NCBI GenBank assembly: GCA_026874595.1
Contig: CM049306.1
Span: 1,624,019 to 1,688,018 of the forward strand
DNA from: Sipunculus nudus
Taxonomy: Eukaryota; Annelida; Sipuncula; Golfingiida; Sipunculidae
DNA length: 64,000 nucleotides
Direction of reading: 5' to 3'
Position numbers and translations under genes: made by a program. Below the pieces are notes generated by a model. It was not told the origin of the DNA and ran no database searches. It worked only from the letters and a program-made list of their open reading frames with translations. Shown piece by piece: positions 24,251-35,200 of this stretch (position 1 is its first letter; every line of letters begins with the position of its first letter).

Positions 24251-25214
24251 AAACATAAAAAACCAGCAAGTCTAACATTATATAAAACATAAATCAACAA
24301 GTCTCACATTCTATAAATTATAAAATCAGAAAGTCTAACAATCTAGAAAACATAAAAACAGCAAGTTAAACATCCTAGAAATCATAAAAACAGCAAGTCT
24401 AATATCCTAGACAACATAAAAACAGAAAGTCTAACATCATAGAAAACAAAAGAGCAAGTCTTGCATCCCAGAAAACAGAAAAACAGCAATTCTAATATCC
24501 TAGAAAACATAAAAACAGGAAGTCAAACATCCTAGAAAACATAAAAACAGCAAGTCTAATATCCTAGAAAACAAAAAACAGCAAGTCTAACATCCTAGAA
24601 AACATAAAAACAGCAAGTCTAACATCCTAGAAAACATAAAAACAGCAAGTCTAACATCATAGAAAACATAAAAACAGCAAGTCTTACATCATAGAAAACA
24701 AAAAAAACAGCAAGTCTAACATCATAGAAAACATAAAAACAGCAAGTCTTATATCCTAGAAAACATAAAAACAGCAAGTCTAATATCCTAGAAAACATAA
24801 AAACAGCAAGTCTAACATCATAGAAAACATAAAAACAGCAAGTCTAACATCATAGAAAACATAAAAACAGCAAGTCTAACATCCTAGAAAACATAAAAAC
24901 AGCAAGTCTAACATCATAGAAAACATAAAAACAGCAAGTCTTGCATCCTGGAAAACAGAAAAACAGCAAGTCTAATATCCTAGAAAACATAAAACAGGAA
25001 GTCTAACATCCTAGAAAACATAAAAACAGCAAGTCTAATATCCTAGAAAACATAAAAACAGCAAGTCTAACTTCATAGAAAACATAAAAACAGCAAGTCT
25101 AACATCCTTGAAAACATAAAAACAGCAAGTCTAATATCCTAGAAAACATAACAATAGCAAGTTTAAATTCCTAGAAAACATAAAAACAGCAAGTCATATA
25201 TCCTAGAAAACATA
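24251..25214 (+). repeat. 32-bp minisatellite, segment 1 (~30 units)
   Basis: The unit is AACAGCAAGTCTAACATCAT plus AGAAAACATAAA, 32 bp. It aligns with the neighbouring 30-bp unit (AAGTCTAACNTCCTA shared), so both come from one ancestral repeat. Variants are CATCCTAG, TATCCTAG and CATCATAG. Confidence 0.93.
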
Positions 25215-25658
25215 TACTGTGGTTGGCTTTATATTTAGGGGGCTCAATTTTCGCGCTCAAGCAATTTTTCAAAGGTTCACGGGATTCCATTTTCGCGATG
25301 GGACATATATTGATATTTTAGTTAACATCAAAAAAGGTATGAATTCTGTATTACACAAAGTTCAGTTTTGCTCAAACAACAATGACCGTCATTGCCGAAA
25401 CCTTGCGATGCCTTTTCAAAGAGTTCGAGCATTTTTTATATAAAACTAGATCGTGGACACGCTGTGATTAACAATATCGTCATTTGGATTATATTCATTT
25501 CCCACTTATGTCCATTATTGCCATGTGGTGGCAACTTCAGAGATTATTTTCCCCTGATAGCAATGTTTCCTATCTGCGTGGTTTCAATTTCGCGGCATTT
25601 CCCCTACCGCAAATATCGTGAATTTGAAACCACCGCGAATAACAAGTCAACCACAGTA
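25215..25658. mobile_element. 444-bp TIR element inserted in the 32-bp array
   Basis: The ends are TACTGTGGTTG and CAACCACAGTA, a perfect 11-bp inverted repeat, and homology continues imperfectly inside (CTT, TATT). It interrupts the 32-bp array, which resumes on the other side. Internal sequence has repeated TTTCGCG and CCGCGAAT motifs in opposite orientations. No transposase is seen. TA at the ends suggests a mariner-type MITE, but the exact target duplication is unclear because the array itself is rich in TA. Confidence 0.7.
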
Positions 25659-26947
25659 AACACCAAGTTTAACATCATAGAAAACATAAAAACAGCAAGT
25701 CTAATATCCTAGAAAACATAAAAACAGCATGTCTAACATCCTAGAAAACATAAAAACAGCAAGTCTAACATCCTAGAAAACATAAAAACAGCAAGTCTTA
25801 TATCCTAGAAAACATAAAAACAGCAAGTCTTATATCCTAGAAAACATAAAAACAGCAAGTCTAACATCATAGAAAACATAAAAACAGCAAGTCTAACATC
25901 ATAGAAAACATAAAAACAGCAAGTCTAACATCATAGAAATAAAAAAACAGCAAGTCTAACATCATAGAAAACATAAAAACAGCAAGTCTTTTATCCTAGA
26001 AAACATAAAAACAGCAAGTCTAATATCCTAGAAAACATAAAAACAGCAAGTCTAACATCATAGAAAACATAAAAACAGCAAGTCTAACATCATAGAAAAC
26101 ATAAAAACAGCAAGTCTAACATCATAGAAAACATAAAAACAGCAAGTCTAATATCCTAGAAAACATAGAAACAGCAAGTCTAACATCCTAGAAAACAAAA
26201 CACAGCAAGTCATATCCTAGAAAACATAAAAACAGGAAGTCTAACATCATAGAAAACATAAAAACAGCAAGTCTAACATCATAGAAAACATAGAAACAGC
26301 AAGTCTAACATCCTAGAAAACAAAACACAGCAAGTCATATCATAGAAAACATAGAAACAGCAAGTCTAACATCATAGAAAACATAAAAACAGCAAGTCTA
26401 ACATCATAGAAAACATAAAAACAGCAAGTCTAACATCATAGAAAACATAAAAACAGCAAGTCTAACATCATAGAAAACAAAAACAGCAAGTATAACATCA
26501 TGGAAAACATAAAAACAGCAAGTCTAACATCATAGAAAACATAAAAACAGCAAGTCTAACATCATAGAAAACATAAACACAGCAAGTCTAACATCATGGA
26601 AAACATAAAAACAGCAAGTCTTGCATCCCGGAAAACAGAAAAACAGCAATTCTAATATCCTAGAAAACATAAAAACAGGAAGTCTAACATCCTAGAAAAC
26701 ATAAAAAAAGCAAGTCTAATATCCTAGAAAACATAAAATAGCAAGTCTAACATCCTAGAAAACATAAAAACAGCAAGTCTAACTTTATAGAAAACATAAA
26801 AACAGCAAGTTTAACATCCTAGAAAACATAAAAACAGCAAGTCTAATATCCTAGAAAACATAACAACAGCAAGTTTAACATCCTAGTAAACATAAAATCA
26901 ACAAGTCTATCATCCTAGAAAACATATAAACAGCAAGTCTAACATCT
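25659..26947 (+). repeat. 32-bp minisatellite, segment 2 (~40 units)
   Basis: This is the continuation of the array at 24251-25214 after the inserted TIR element, with the same variants. It ends at about 26947. The stretch 26948-27141 is plain AT-rich intron, probably including the 3' untranslated tail of the LINE on the minus strand. Confidence 0.93.
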
Positions 26948-27141
26948 GGTCATGTTCACCCCCACAGGGTAGTTAAAATTTGAACTCCTTTTCAAATTGT
27001 TATTTCTGAACCATTAAATATTAGTTTGTTATAATACTTTGTTTACTTTTTATATCTATATGCAGCGAAAGTATACGTGTGCCAAGCAGTGCATCTTATT
27101 TTATCTAAGCATGTATGCTTAATCAAGGCGCTGTTCATACA

Positions 27142-27663
27142 CTAAAACAGTGAAATGAATAAAATAGATAAAAAAGCATATACATTATAAGTATCCCCCC
27201 AAACAATCAGAAACCACTTAAAGTATGCTTCCCTAAATAAATGAGGTTTTAAACAACTCCTAAAACCAGTCAGTTTGTCCGAACAACAAACATTTAATGG
27301 GAGTTGTTCCAAATTTCTAGGGGCAGCATTTGCAAAGCCCTGCCACCAAAATGCTCTTTTAACAAGTAAGAACTGATTGGATGATCTGAGAGTGCGAGAT
27401 GGTTGATATGGTGAATTAAGTTCACTGATGTATTTTGGCACAAGACAATGCAGTGCAAAGACAGATTTTGTACGCGTTAGCTGACATATTGGTAACCAGT
27501 GTAAATCAATAAAAAGTGGTGTTATGTAGTAAAACCTTTTAGCACCATATATAACATGAACAGATTGTAATTTGTCTAGCAAGTAAGATGGTAAACTTAC
27601 AAGTAAAGAATTGCACATGTCCAAATGTGATTTCACCATGGCCTGAACAAGCAGTTGAGTCAT
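27142..27663 (-). mobile_element. 3' fragment of a CR1/L2-type LINE (reverse transcriptase C-terminus)
   Basis: A minus-strand frame of 173 codons matches the conserved end of CR1/L2-like LINE polymerases: a 'V-x-S-x-L-D-x-C-N-S-L-L' block, then 'I-D-L-H-W-L-P-I', 'K-Y-I-S-E-L', 'S-R-T-L-R-S-S-N-Q' and 'A-A-P-R-N'. The catalytic part of the reverse transcriptase is absent, so this is a 5'-truncated insertion, as is usual for LINEs. It lies in the UVSSA intron between exons C and D, opposite to the gene. The frame has no internal stop, so it is fairly young, but it cannot be active. Confidence 0.8.
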
Positions 27664-27749
27664 TCTTTGAGAAAGATAACACCTTATTTTAAAGATTTAG
27701 GTATGATGTGGTAGCCTTCCATGTGTAATACTATTATACTTATCCTTAG

Positions 27750-27945
27750 CTTCTGGGAGCGATTGGCAAGATCCTGAACTCCAGGCTGATATTGAGGCAG
27801 CCACTGGACTACAGCTAACAATCCCAAAGAAAAGAAAAGGCAAGGGAAAGGGCAAAGTTCAAAAGAAACAATATCCTAACCTGACGGATATCAAGGAAAA
27901 GACAAACACAACACGTAAACGACTTGAGAGAAAGGTTCTGTCTCG
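27750..27945 (+). CDS. UVSSA: UVSSA exon D
   Basis: This 196-bp exon lies between ATCCTTAG and TCTCG|GTGAGT, entering in phase 1 and leaving in phase 2. It encodes DWQDPELQADIEAATGLQL, then a lysine/glycine-rich stretch (KKRKGKGKGKVQKK), then YPNLTDIKEKTNTTRKRLER. The W-Q-D-P-E...E-A-A-T-G and Y-P-x-L-T blocks are conserved in the UVSSA carboxy terminus. The basic run could act in nuclear localisation; that is inference. Phase and order fit exons C and E. Confidence 0.92.
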
Positions 27946-28059
27946 GTGAGTAAGAAGTTGGTGCTATCATAACAGCAAATTATTATAGGAAATTATGACA
28001 GTGTCTTAATGAAAATACAAGAGTATAACATGCTTCAGGTACACATATGACAGTGAACA

Positions 28060-28585
28060 TCCTGTACACAATAGCCTTGATCTCCCTCACTACTCACACA
28101 ATAGACTTGATCATCCACACTCCTCACACAAGAGCCTTGATCTTCCTCACTCCTTACACAATAATTGTGATCATCCACACTCCTCACACAATAGCCTTGA
28201 TCTCCCTCACCCCTTACACAATAATCTTGAACATCCACACTCCTCACACAATAGCCTTGATCTCCCTCACTACTTGCACAATAATCTTGAACATCCACAC
28301 TCCTCACACAATAGCCTTGATCTCCCTCATTACTCACACAATAATCTTGAACATCCACACTCCTCACACAATAGCCTTGATCTCCCTCACTACTCACACA
28401 ATAATCTTGAACATCCACACTCCTCACAAAATAGCCTTGATCTTCCTCACCCCTTACACAATAATCTTGAACATCCACACTCCTAACACAATAGCCTTGA
28501 TCTCCCTCACTACTTGCACAATAGCCTTGATCATCCACACTCCTCACACAATAGCCTTAATCTCCCTCACTCTTACACAATGGCC
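28060..28585 (+). repeat. 60-bp dimeric minisatellite (two 30-bp half-units, ~9 dimers)
   Basis: Half-unit a is AATAGCCTTGATCTCCCTCA plus CTACTCACAC; half-unit b is AATAATCTTGAACATCCACA plus CTCCTCACAC. They alternate regularly. The array lies in the intron between exons D and E, ending about 40 bp before the last acceptor. Both strands are open over 500 bp (170-180 codons) because 60 is divisible by three; this is not coding. Confidence 0.93.
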
Positions 28586-28626
28586 TTGATCTCTGGTTTG
28601 AGTGTGTTATTTTTCTATATTTGTAG

Positions 28627-28735
28627 AAAGGCCATAAAGAAGGTTGCATCAGCTATGAATAACCTTGAGTCACGACGCTTTAAGGACAAGTTCAGCAACC
28701 TGATTCATTATGCATATCCACAGGTTCCACACTGA
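28627..28735 (+). CDS. UVSSA: UVSSA exon E (last coding exon, with stop)
   Basis: This exon follows the acceptor TATTTGTAG. Its first base completes an Arg codon from exon D, then it reads KAIKKVASAMNNLESRRFKD and KFSNLIHYAYPQVPH before TGA at 28733-28735. The 'V-A-x-A-M-N...K-F-S-N' wording matches the end of UVSSA. The protein end is therefore complete here. The 3' untranslated region follows to about 29060. Confidence 0.92.
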
Positions 28736-29065
28736 TGTACCATTTTTATACAGAATTGGCAGCAAAAGAATATTTACCTGATTTAATTATCAAGTACCAC
28801 TTTATGTTGTTTGTTATATTTAAGATATCAAGGCCCCTTTACTCTTGTAAAATATGTGTTTGAATATACAGGGGAGATCATCATGTGTCAACGTCTATAC
28901 AAACAGAACAGTCATGATCAGATACAGTGGAGTCTGTCATATGAATGGAAGCAGTGGGCCGGGTGCTATGTCATGTAGTAAAGGACAAGATATATTATTT
29001 AATATTTTATGCAGACATGTATATCTATTATATATGTAAATAAAACGGCTTTACACATTGTTGTG
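28736..29065 (+). other. UVSSA: UVSSA 3' untranslated region
   Basis: About 330 nt of AT-rich sequence follow the stop codon. AATAAA lies at 29039-29044 and a TG/T-rich stretch (TTGTTGTGCTGTTTTTGTTG) at about 29058-29077, which predicts cleavage near 29060. A 61-codon frame inside (28854-29039) has no support. Confidence 0.65.
29039..29044 (+). promoter_or_regulatory. UVSSA: poly(A) signal AATAAA of UVSSA
   Basis: This is a canonical hexamer about 300 nt after the UVSSA stop, with a T/GT-rich downstream element 15-30 nt later. Confidence 0.65.
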
Positions 29066-29237
29066 CTGTTTTTGTTGAATATTTTAGTCATTGAGAGATG
29101 AGGGTAGCCTTGTGTAAAAAGTATTTCTTTCTTTTGATCCTGTTTACAAGTTTGTGGTCCCACAAGAACTGCCACATTGACAGAAGACCAGATCTAGATG
29201 GGGTGGATGCCAAGCATAATTATTTAATAGTAGACAA

Positions 29238-32200
29238 TGTGGGTGGCAGGTCCAGGCAGGTAATCATCAGCTGACAGTGAGAGGGGCAGGTCTAGGCAGG
29301 TATTCATCAGCTGACAATGGGAGGGGCTGGTCTAGGCAGGTAGTCATCAACTGACAGTGGAAGGGGCAGGTCTAGGCAGGTAGTCATCAGCTGACAGTGG
29401 AAGGGGTAGGTCTAGGCAGGTTTTCATCAGCTGACAATGGGAGGGGCAGATCTAGGCAGGTAGTCATCAGCTGACAGTGAAAGGGGCAGGTCTAGCAGGT
29501 ATTCATCAGCTGACAATGGGAGGGGCAGGTCTAGGCATGTAGTCACCAGCTGACAATGAGAGGGGCAGGTCTAGGCAGGTAGTAATCAGCTGACAGTGGG
29601 AGGGGCAGGTCTAAGCAGGTAGCCATCAGCTGACAGTGGGAGGGGCAGGTCTAGGCAGGTAGTCATCAACTGATAGTGGGAGGGGCAGGTCTAGGCAGGT
29701 TGTCATCAGCTGACAGAGGGAGGGGCAGGTCTAGGCAGGTAGTCATCAGCTGACAATGAGAGGGGCAGGTCTAGGCAAATTGTCATCAGCTGACAGTGGA
29801 AGGGGCAGGTCTAGGCAGGTTGTCATCAGCTGACAATGAGAGTGGCAGGTCTAGGCAGGTTGTCATCAGCTTACAGTGAGAGGGGCAGGTCTAGGCAGGT
29901 ATTCATCAGCTGACAATGGGAAGGGCAGGTCTAGGCAGGTAGCCATTAGCTGACAATAGGAGGGGCAGGTCTAGGCAGGTAGTCATCAGCTGACAGCGAG
30001 AGGGGCAGATCTAGCAGGTATTCATCAGCTGACAGTGGGAGGGGCAGGCCTAGGCAGGTAGTCATCAGCTGACAGTGGAAGGGGTAGGCCTAGGCAGATT
30101 TTCATCAGCTGACAGTGGGAGGGGCAGGTCTAGGCAGGTAGTCATCAGCTGACAGTGGGAGGGGCAGGTCTAGGCAGGTTGTCATCAGCTGACAGTGGGA
30201 GGGGTAGGTCTAGGCAGGAAGTCTTCAGCTGACAATGGGAGGGCCAGGTCTAGGCAGGTAGTCATCAGCTGACAATGAGTGGGGCAGGTCTAGGCAGGTT
30301 GTCATCAGCTGACAATAAGAGGGGCAGGTCTGGGCAGGTAGTCATCAGCTGACAGTGGGAGGGGCAGGTCTAGGCAGGTTGTCATCAGCTGACAGAGGGA
30401 GGGGCAGGTCTAGGCAGGTAGTATTCAGATGACAATGGGAGGGGCAGGTAGTAATCAGCTGACAATGGGAGGGGCAGGTCTAGGCAGGTAGTCATCAGCT
30501 GACAGTGGGAGGGGCAGGTCTAGGCAGGTAGTCATCAGCTGACAGAGGGAGGGGCAGGTGTAGGCAGGTAGTAATCAGATGACAATGGGAGGGGTAGGTC
30601 TAGGCAGGTAGTCATCAGCTGACAGTTGGAGGGGCAGGTCTAGGCAGGTTTTCATCAGCTGACGGTGGCAGGGGCAGGTCTAGGCAGGTAGTCAACAGCT
30701 GACAGAGGGAGGGGCAGGTCTAGGCAGGTAGTCATCAGCTGACAATGGGAGGGGCAGGTCTAGGCAGGTATTCATCAGCTGACAATGGGAGGGGCAGGTC
30801 TTAAGCAGGTAGTCATCAGCTGACAGTGGGAGGGGCAGGTCTAGGCAGGTTGTCATCAGCTGACAATGGGAGGGGAAGGTCTAGGCAGGTAGTCATCAGC
30901 TGACAGTGAGAGGGGCAGGTCTAGGCAGGTATTCATCAGCTGACAATGGGAGGGGCAGGTCTAGGCAGGTAGTCATCAGCTGACAATGAGTGGGACAGGT
31001 CTAGGCAGATAGTCATCAGCTGACAGTGAGAGGGGTAGGTCTAGCAGGTAGTCATCAGCTGACAGTGGAAGGGGTAGGTCTAGGCAGGTAGTCATCAGCT
31101 GACAGTGGAAGGGGCAGGTCTAGGCAGGTAGTCATCAGCTGACAGTGGAAGGGGTAGGTCTAGGCAGGTTTTCATCAGCTGACAATGGAAGGGGCAGGTC
31201 TAGGCAGGTAGTCATCAGCTGACAGTGAGAGGGGCAGGTCTAGCAGGTTTTCATCAGCTAACAATGGGAGGGGCTGGTCTAGGCAGGTAGTCATCAACTG
31301 ACAGTGGAAGGGGTAGGTCTAGGCAGGTTTTCATCAGCTGACAATGGGAGGGGCAGATCTAGGCAGGTAGTCATCAGCTGACAGTGAAAGGGGCAGGTCT
31401 AGCAGGTATTCATCAGCTGACAATGGGAGGGGCAGGTCTAGGCATGTAGTCACCAGCTGACAATGAGAGGGGCAGGTCTAGGCAGGTAGTAATCAGCTGA
31501 CAGTGGGAGGGGCAGGTCTAAGCAGGTAGCCATCAGCTGACAGTGGGAGGGGCAGGTCTAGGCAGGTAGTCATCAACTGATAGTGGGAGGGGCAGGTCTA
31601 GGCAGGTTGTCATCAGCTGACAGAGGGAGGGGAAGGTCTAGGCAGGTAATCATCAGCTGACAATGAGAGGGGCAGGTCTAGGCAAATTGTCATCAGCTGA
31701 CAGTGGAAGGGGCAGGTCTAGGCAGGTTGTCATCAGCTGACAATGAGAGGGGCAGGTCTAGGCAGGTTGTCATCAGCTGACAGTGAGAGGGGCAGGTCTA
31801 GGCAGGTATTCATCAGCTGACAATGGGAAGGGCAGGTCTAGGCAGGTAGCCATCAGCTGACAATGAGATGGGCAGGTCTAGGCAGGTAGTCATCAGCTGA
31901 CAGCAAGAGGGGCAGATCTAGCAGGTAGTCATCAGCTGACAGTGGAAGGGGTAGGCCTAGGCAGATTTTCATCAGCTGACAGTGGGAGGGGCAGGTCTAG
32001 GCAGGTAGTCATCAGCTGACAGTGGGAGGGGCAGGTCTAGGCAGGTTGTCATCAGCTGACAGTGGGAGGGGTAGGTCTAGGCAGGAAGTCTTCAGCTGAC
32101 AATGGGAGGGGCAGGTCTAGGCAGGTAGTCATCAGCTGACAATGAGTGGGGCAGGTCTAGGCAGGTTGTCATCAGCTGACAATGAGAGGGGCAGGTCTGG

Positions 32201-35200
32201 GCAGGTAGTCATCAGCTGACAGTGGGAGGGGCAGGTCTAGGCAGGTTGTCATCAGCTGACAATAAGAGGGGCAGGTCTGGGCAGGTAGTCATCAGCTGAC
32301 AGTGGGAGGGGCAGGTCTAGGCAGGTTGTCATCAGCTGACAGAGGGAGGGGCAGGTCTAGGCAGGTAGTAATCAGATGACAATGGGAGGGGCAGGTAGTA
32401 ATCAGCTGACAATGGGAGGGGCAGGTCTAGGCAGGTAGTCATCAGCTGACAGTGGGAGGGGCAGGTCTAGGCAGGTAGTCATCAGCTGACAGTGGGAGGG
32501 GCAGGTGTAGGCAGGTAGTAATCAGATGACAATGGGAGGGGTAGGTCTAGGCAGGTAGTCATCAGCTGACAGTTGGAGGGGCAGGTCTAGGCAGGTTTTC
32601 ATCAGCTGACAGTGGCAGGGGCAGGTCTAGGCAGGTAGTCAACAGCTGACAGAGGGAGGGGCAGGTCTAGGCAGGTAGTCATCAGCTGACAATGGGAGGG
32701 GCAGGTCTAGGCAGGTATTCATCAGCTGACAATGGGAGGGGCAGGTCTTAAGCAGGTAGTCATCAGCTGACAGTGGGAGGGGCAGGTCTAGGCAGGTTGT
32801 CATCAGCTGACAATGGGAGGGGAAGGTCTAGGCAGGTAGTCATCAGCTGACAGTGAGAGGGGTAGGTCTAGGCAGGTATTCATCAGCTGACAATGGGAGG
32901 GGCAGGTCTAGGCAGGTAGTCATCAGCTGACAATGAGTGGGACAGGTCTAGGCAGATAGTCATCAGCTGACAGTGAGAGGGGTAGGTCTAGCAGGTAGTC
33001 ATCAGCTGACAGTGGAAGGGGTAGGTCTAGGCAGGTAGTCATCAGCTGACAGTGGAAGGGGCAGGTCTAGGCAGGTAGTCATCAGCTGACAGTGGAAGGG
33101 GTAGGTCTAGGCAGGTTTTCATCAGCTGACAATGGAAGGGGCAGGTCTAGGCAGGTAGTCATCAGCTGACAGTGAGAGGGGCAGGTCTAGCAGGTTTTCA
33201 TCAGCTAACAATGGGAGGGGCTGGTCTAGGCAGGTAGTCATCAACTGACAGTGGAAGGGGTAGGTCCAGGCAGGTTTTCATCAGCTGACAATGGGAGGGG
33301 CAGATCTAGGCAGGTAGTCATCAGCTGACAGTGAAAGGGGCAGGTCTAGCAGGTATTCATCAGCTGACAATGGGAGGGGCAGGTCTAGGCATGTAGTCAC
33401 CAGCTGACAATGAGAGGGGCAGGTCTAGGCAGGTAGTAATCAGCTGACAGTGGGAGGGGCAGGTCTAAGCAGGTAGCCATCAGCTGACAGTGGGAGGGGC
33501 AGGTCTAGGCAGGTAGTCATCAACTGATAGTGGGAGGGGCAGGTCTAGGCAGGTTGTCTTCAGCTGACAGAGGGAGGGGCAGGTCTAGGCAGGTAATCAT
33601 CAGCTGACAATGAGAGGGGCAGGTCTAGGCAAATTGTCATCAGCTGACAGTGGAAGGGGCAGGTCTAGGCAGGTTGTCATCAGCTGACAATGAGAGGGGC
33701 AGGTCTAGGCAGGTTGTCATCAGCTGACAGTGAGAGGGGCAGGTCTAGGCAGGTATTCATCAGCTGACAATGGGAAGGGCAGGTCTAGGCAGGTAGCCAT
33801 CAGCTGACAATGAGATGGGCAGGTCTAGGCAGGTAGTCATCAGCTGACAGCAAGAGGGGCAGATCTAGCAGGTATTCATCAGCTGACAATGGGAGGGGCA
33901 GGCCTAGGCAGGTAGTCATCAGCTGACAGTGGAAGGGGTAGGCCTAGGCAGATTTTCATCAGCTGACAGTGGGAGGGGCAGGTCTAGGCAGGTAGTCATC
34001 AGCTGACAGTGGGAGGGGCAGGTCTAGGCAGGTTGTCATCAGCTGACAGTGGGAGGGGTAGGTCTAGGCAGGAAGTCTTCAGCTGACAATGGGAGGGGCA
34101 GGTCTAGGCAGGTAGTCATCAGCTGACAATGAGTGGGGCAGGTCTAGGCAGGTTGTCATCAGCTGACAATGAGAGGGGCAGGTCTGGGCAGGTAGTCATC
34201 AGCTGACAGTGGGAGGGGCAGGTCTAGGCAGGTTGTCATCAGCTGACAGAGGGAGGGGCAGGTCTAGGCAGGTAGTAATCAGATGACAATGGGAGGGGCA
34301 GGTAGTAATCAGCTGACAATGGGAGGGGCAGGTCTAGGCAGGTAGTCATCAGCTGACAGTGGGAGGGGCAGGTCTAGGCAGGTAGTCATCAGCTGACAGT
34401 GGGAGGGGCAGGTGTAGGCAGGTAGTAATCAGATGACAATGGGAGGGGCAGGTCTAGGCAGGTAGTCATCAGCTGACAGTGGGAGCGGCAGGACTAGGCA
34501 GGTAGTCATCAGCTGACAGTGGGAGGGGCAGGTCTAGGCAGTAAGTCATCAGCTGACAGTGGGAGGGGCAGGTCTAGGCAGGTAGTAATCAGATGACAAT
34601 GGGAGGGGTAGGTCTAGGCAGGTAGTCATCAGCTGACAATGGGAGGGGAAGGTCTAGGCAGGTAGTCATCAGCTGACAGTGAGAGGGGCAGGTCTAGGCA
34701 GGTTGTCATCAGCTGACAATGGGAGGGGAAGGTCTAGGCAGGTAGTCATCAGCTGACAGTGAGAGGGGTAGGTCTAGGCAGGTATTCATCAGCTGACAAT
34801 GGGAGGGGCAGGTCTAGGCAGGTAGTCATCAGCTGACAATGAGTGGGACAGGTCTAGGCAGATAGTCATCAGCTGACAGTGAGAGGGGTAGGTCTAGCAG
34901 GTAGTCATCAGCTGACAGTGGAAGGGGTAGGTCTAGGCAGGTAGTCATCAGCTGACAGTGGAAGGGGCAGGTCTAGGCAGGTAGTCATCAGCTGACAGTG
35001 GAAGGGGTAGGTCTAGGCAGGTTTTCATCAGCTGACAATGGAAGGGGCAGGTCTAGGCAGGTAGTCATCAGCTGACAGTGAGAGGGGCAGGTCTAGCAGG
35101 TTTTCATCAGCTAACAATGGGAGGGGCTGGTCTAGGCAGGTAGTCATCAACTGACAGTGGAAGGGGTAGGTCCAGGCAGGTTTTCATCAGCTGACAATGG

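Noticed and set aside
28035-28589. 170- and 180-codon frames over the 60-bp array
   Set aside because: Both strands open because of the period; the region is an intron with good splice sites on either side.
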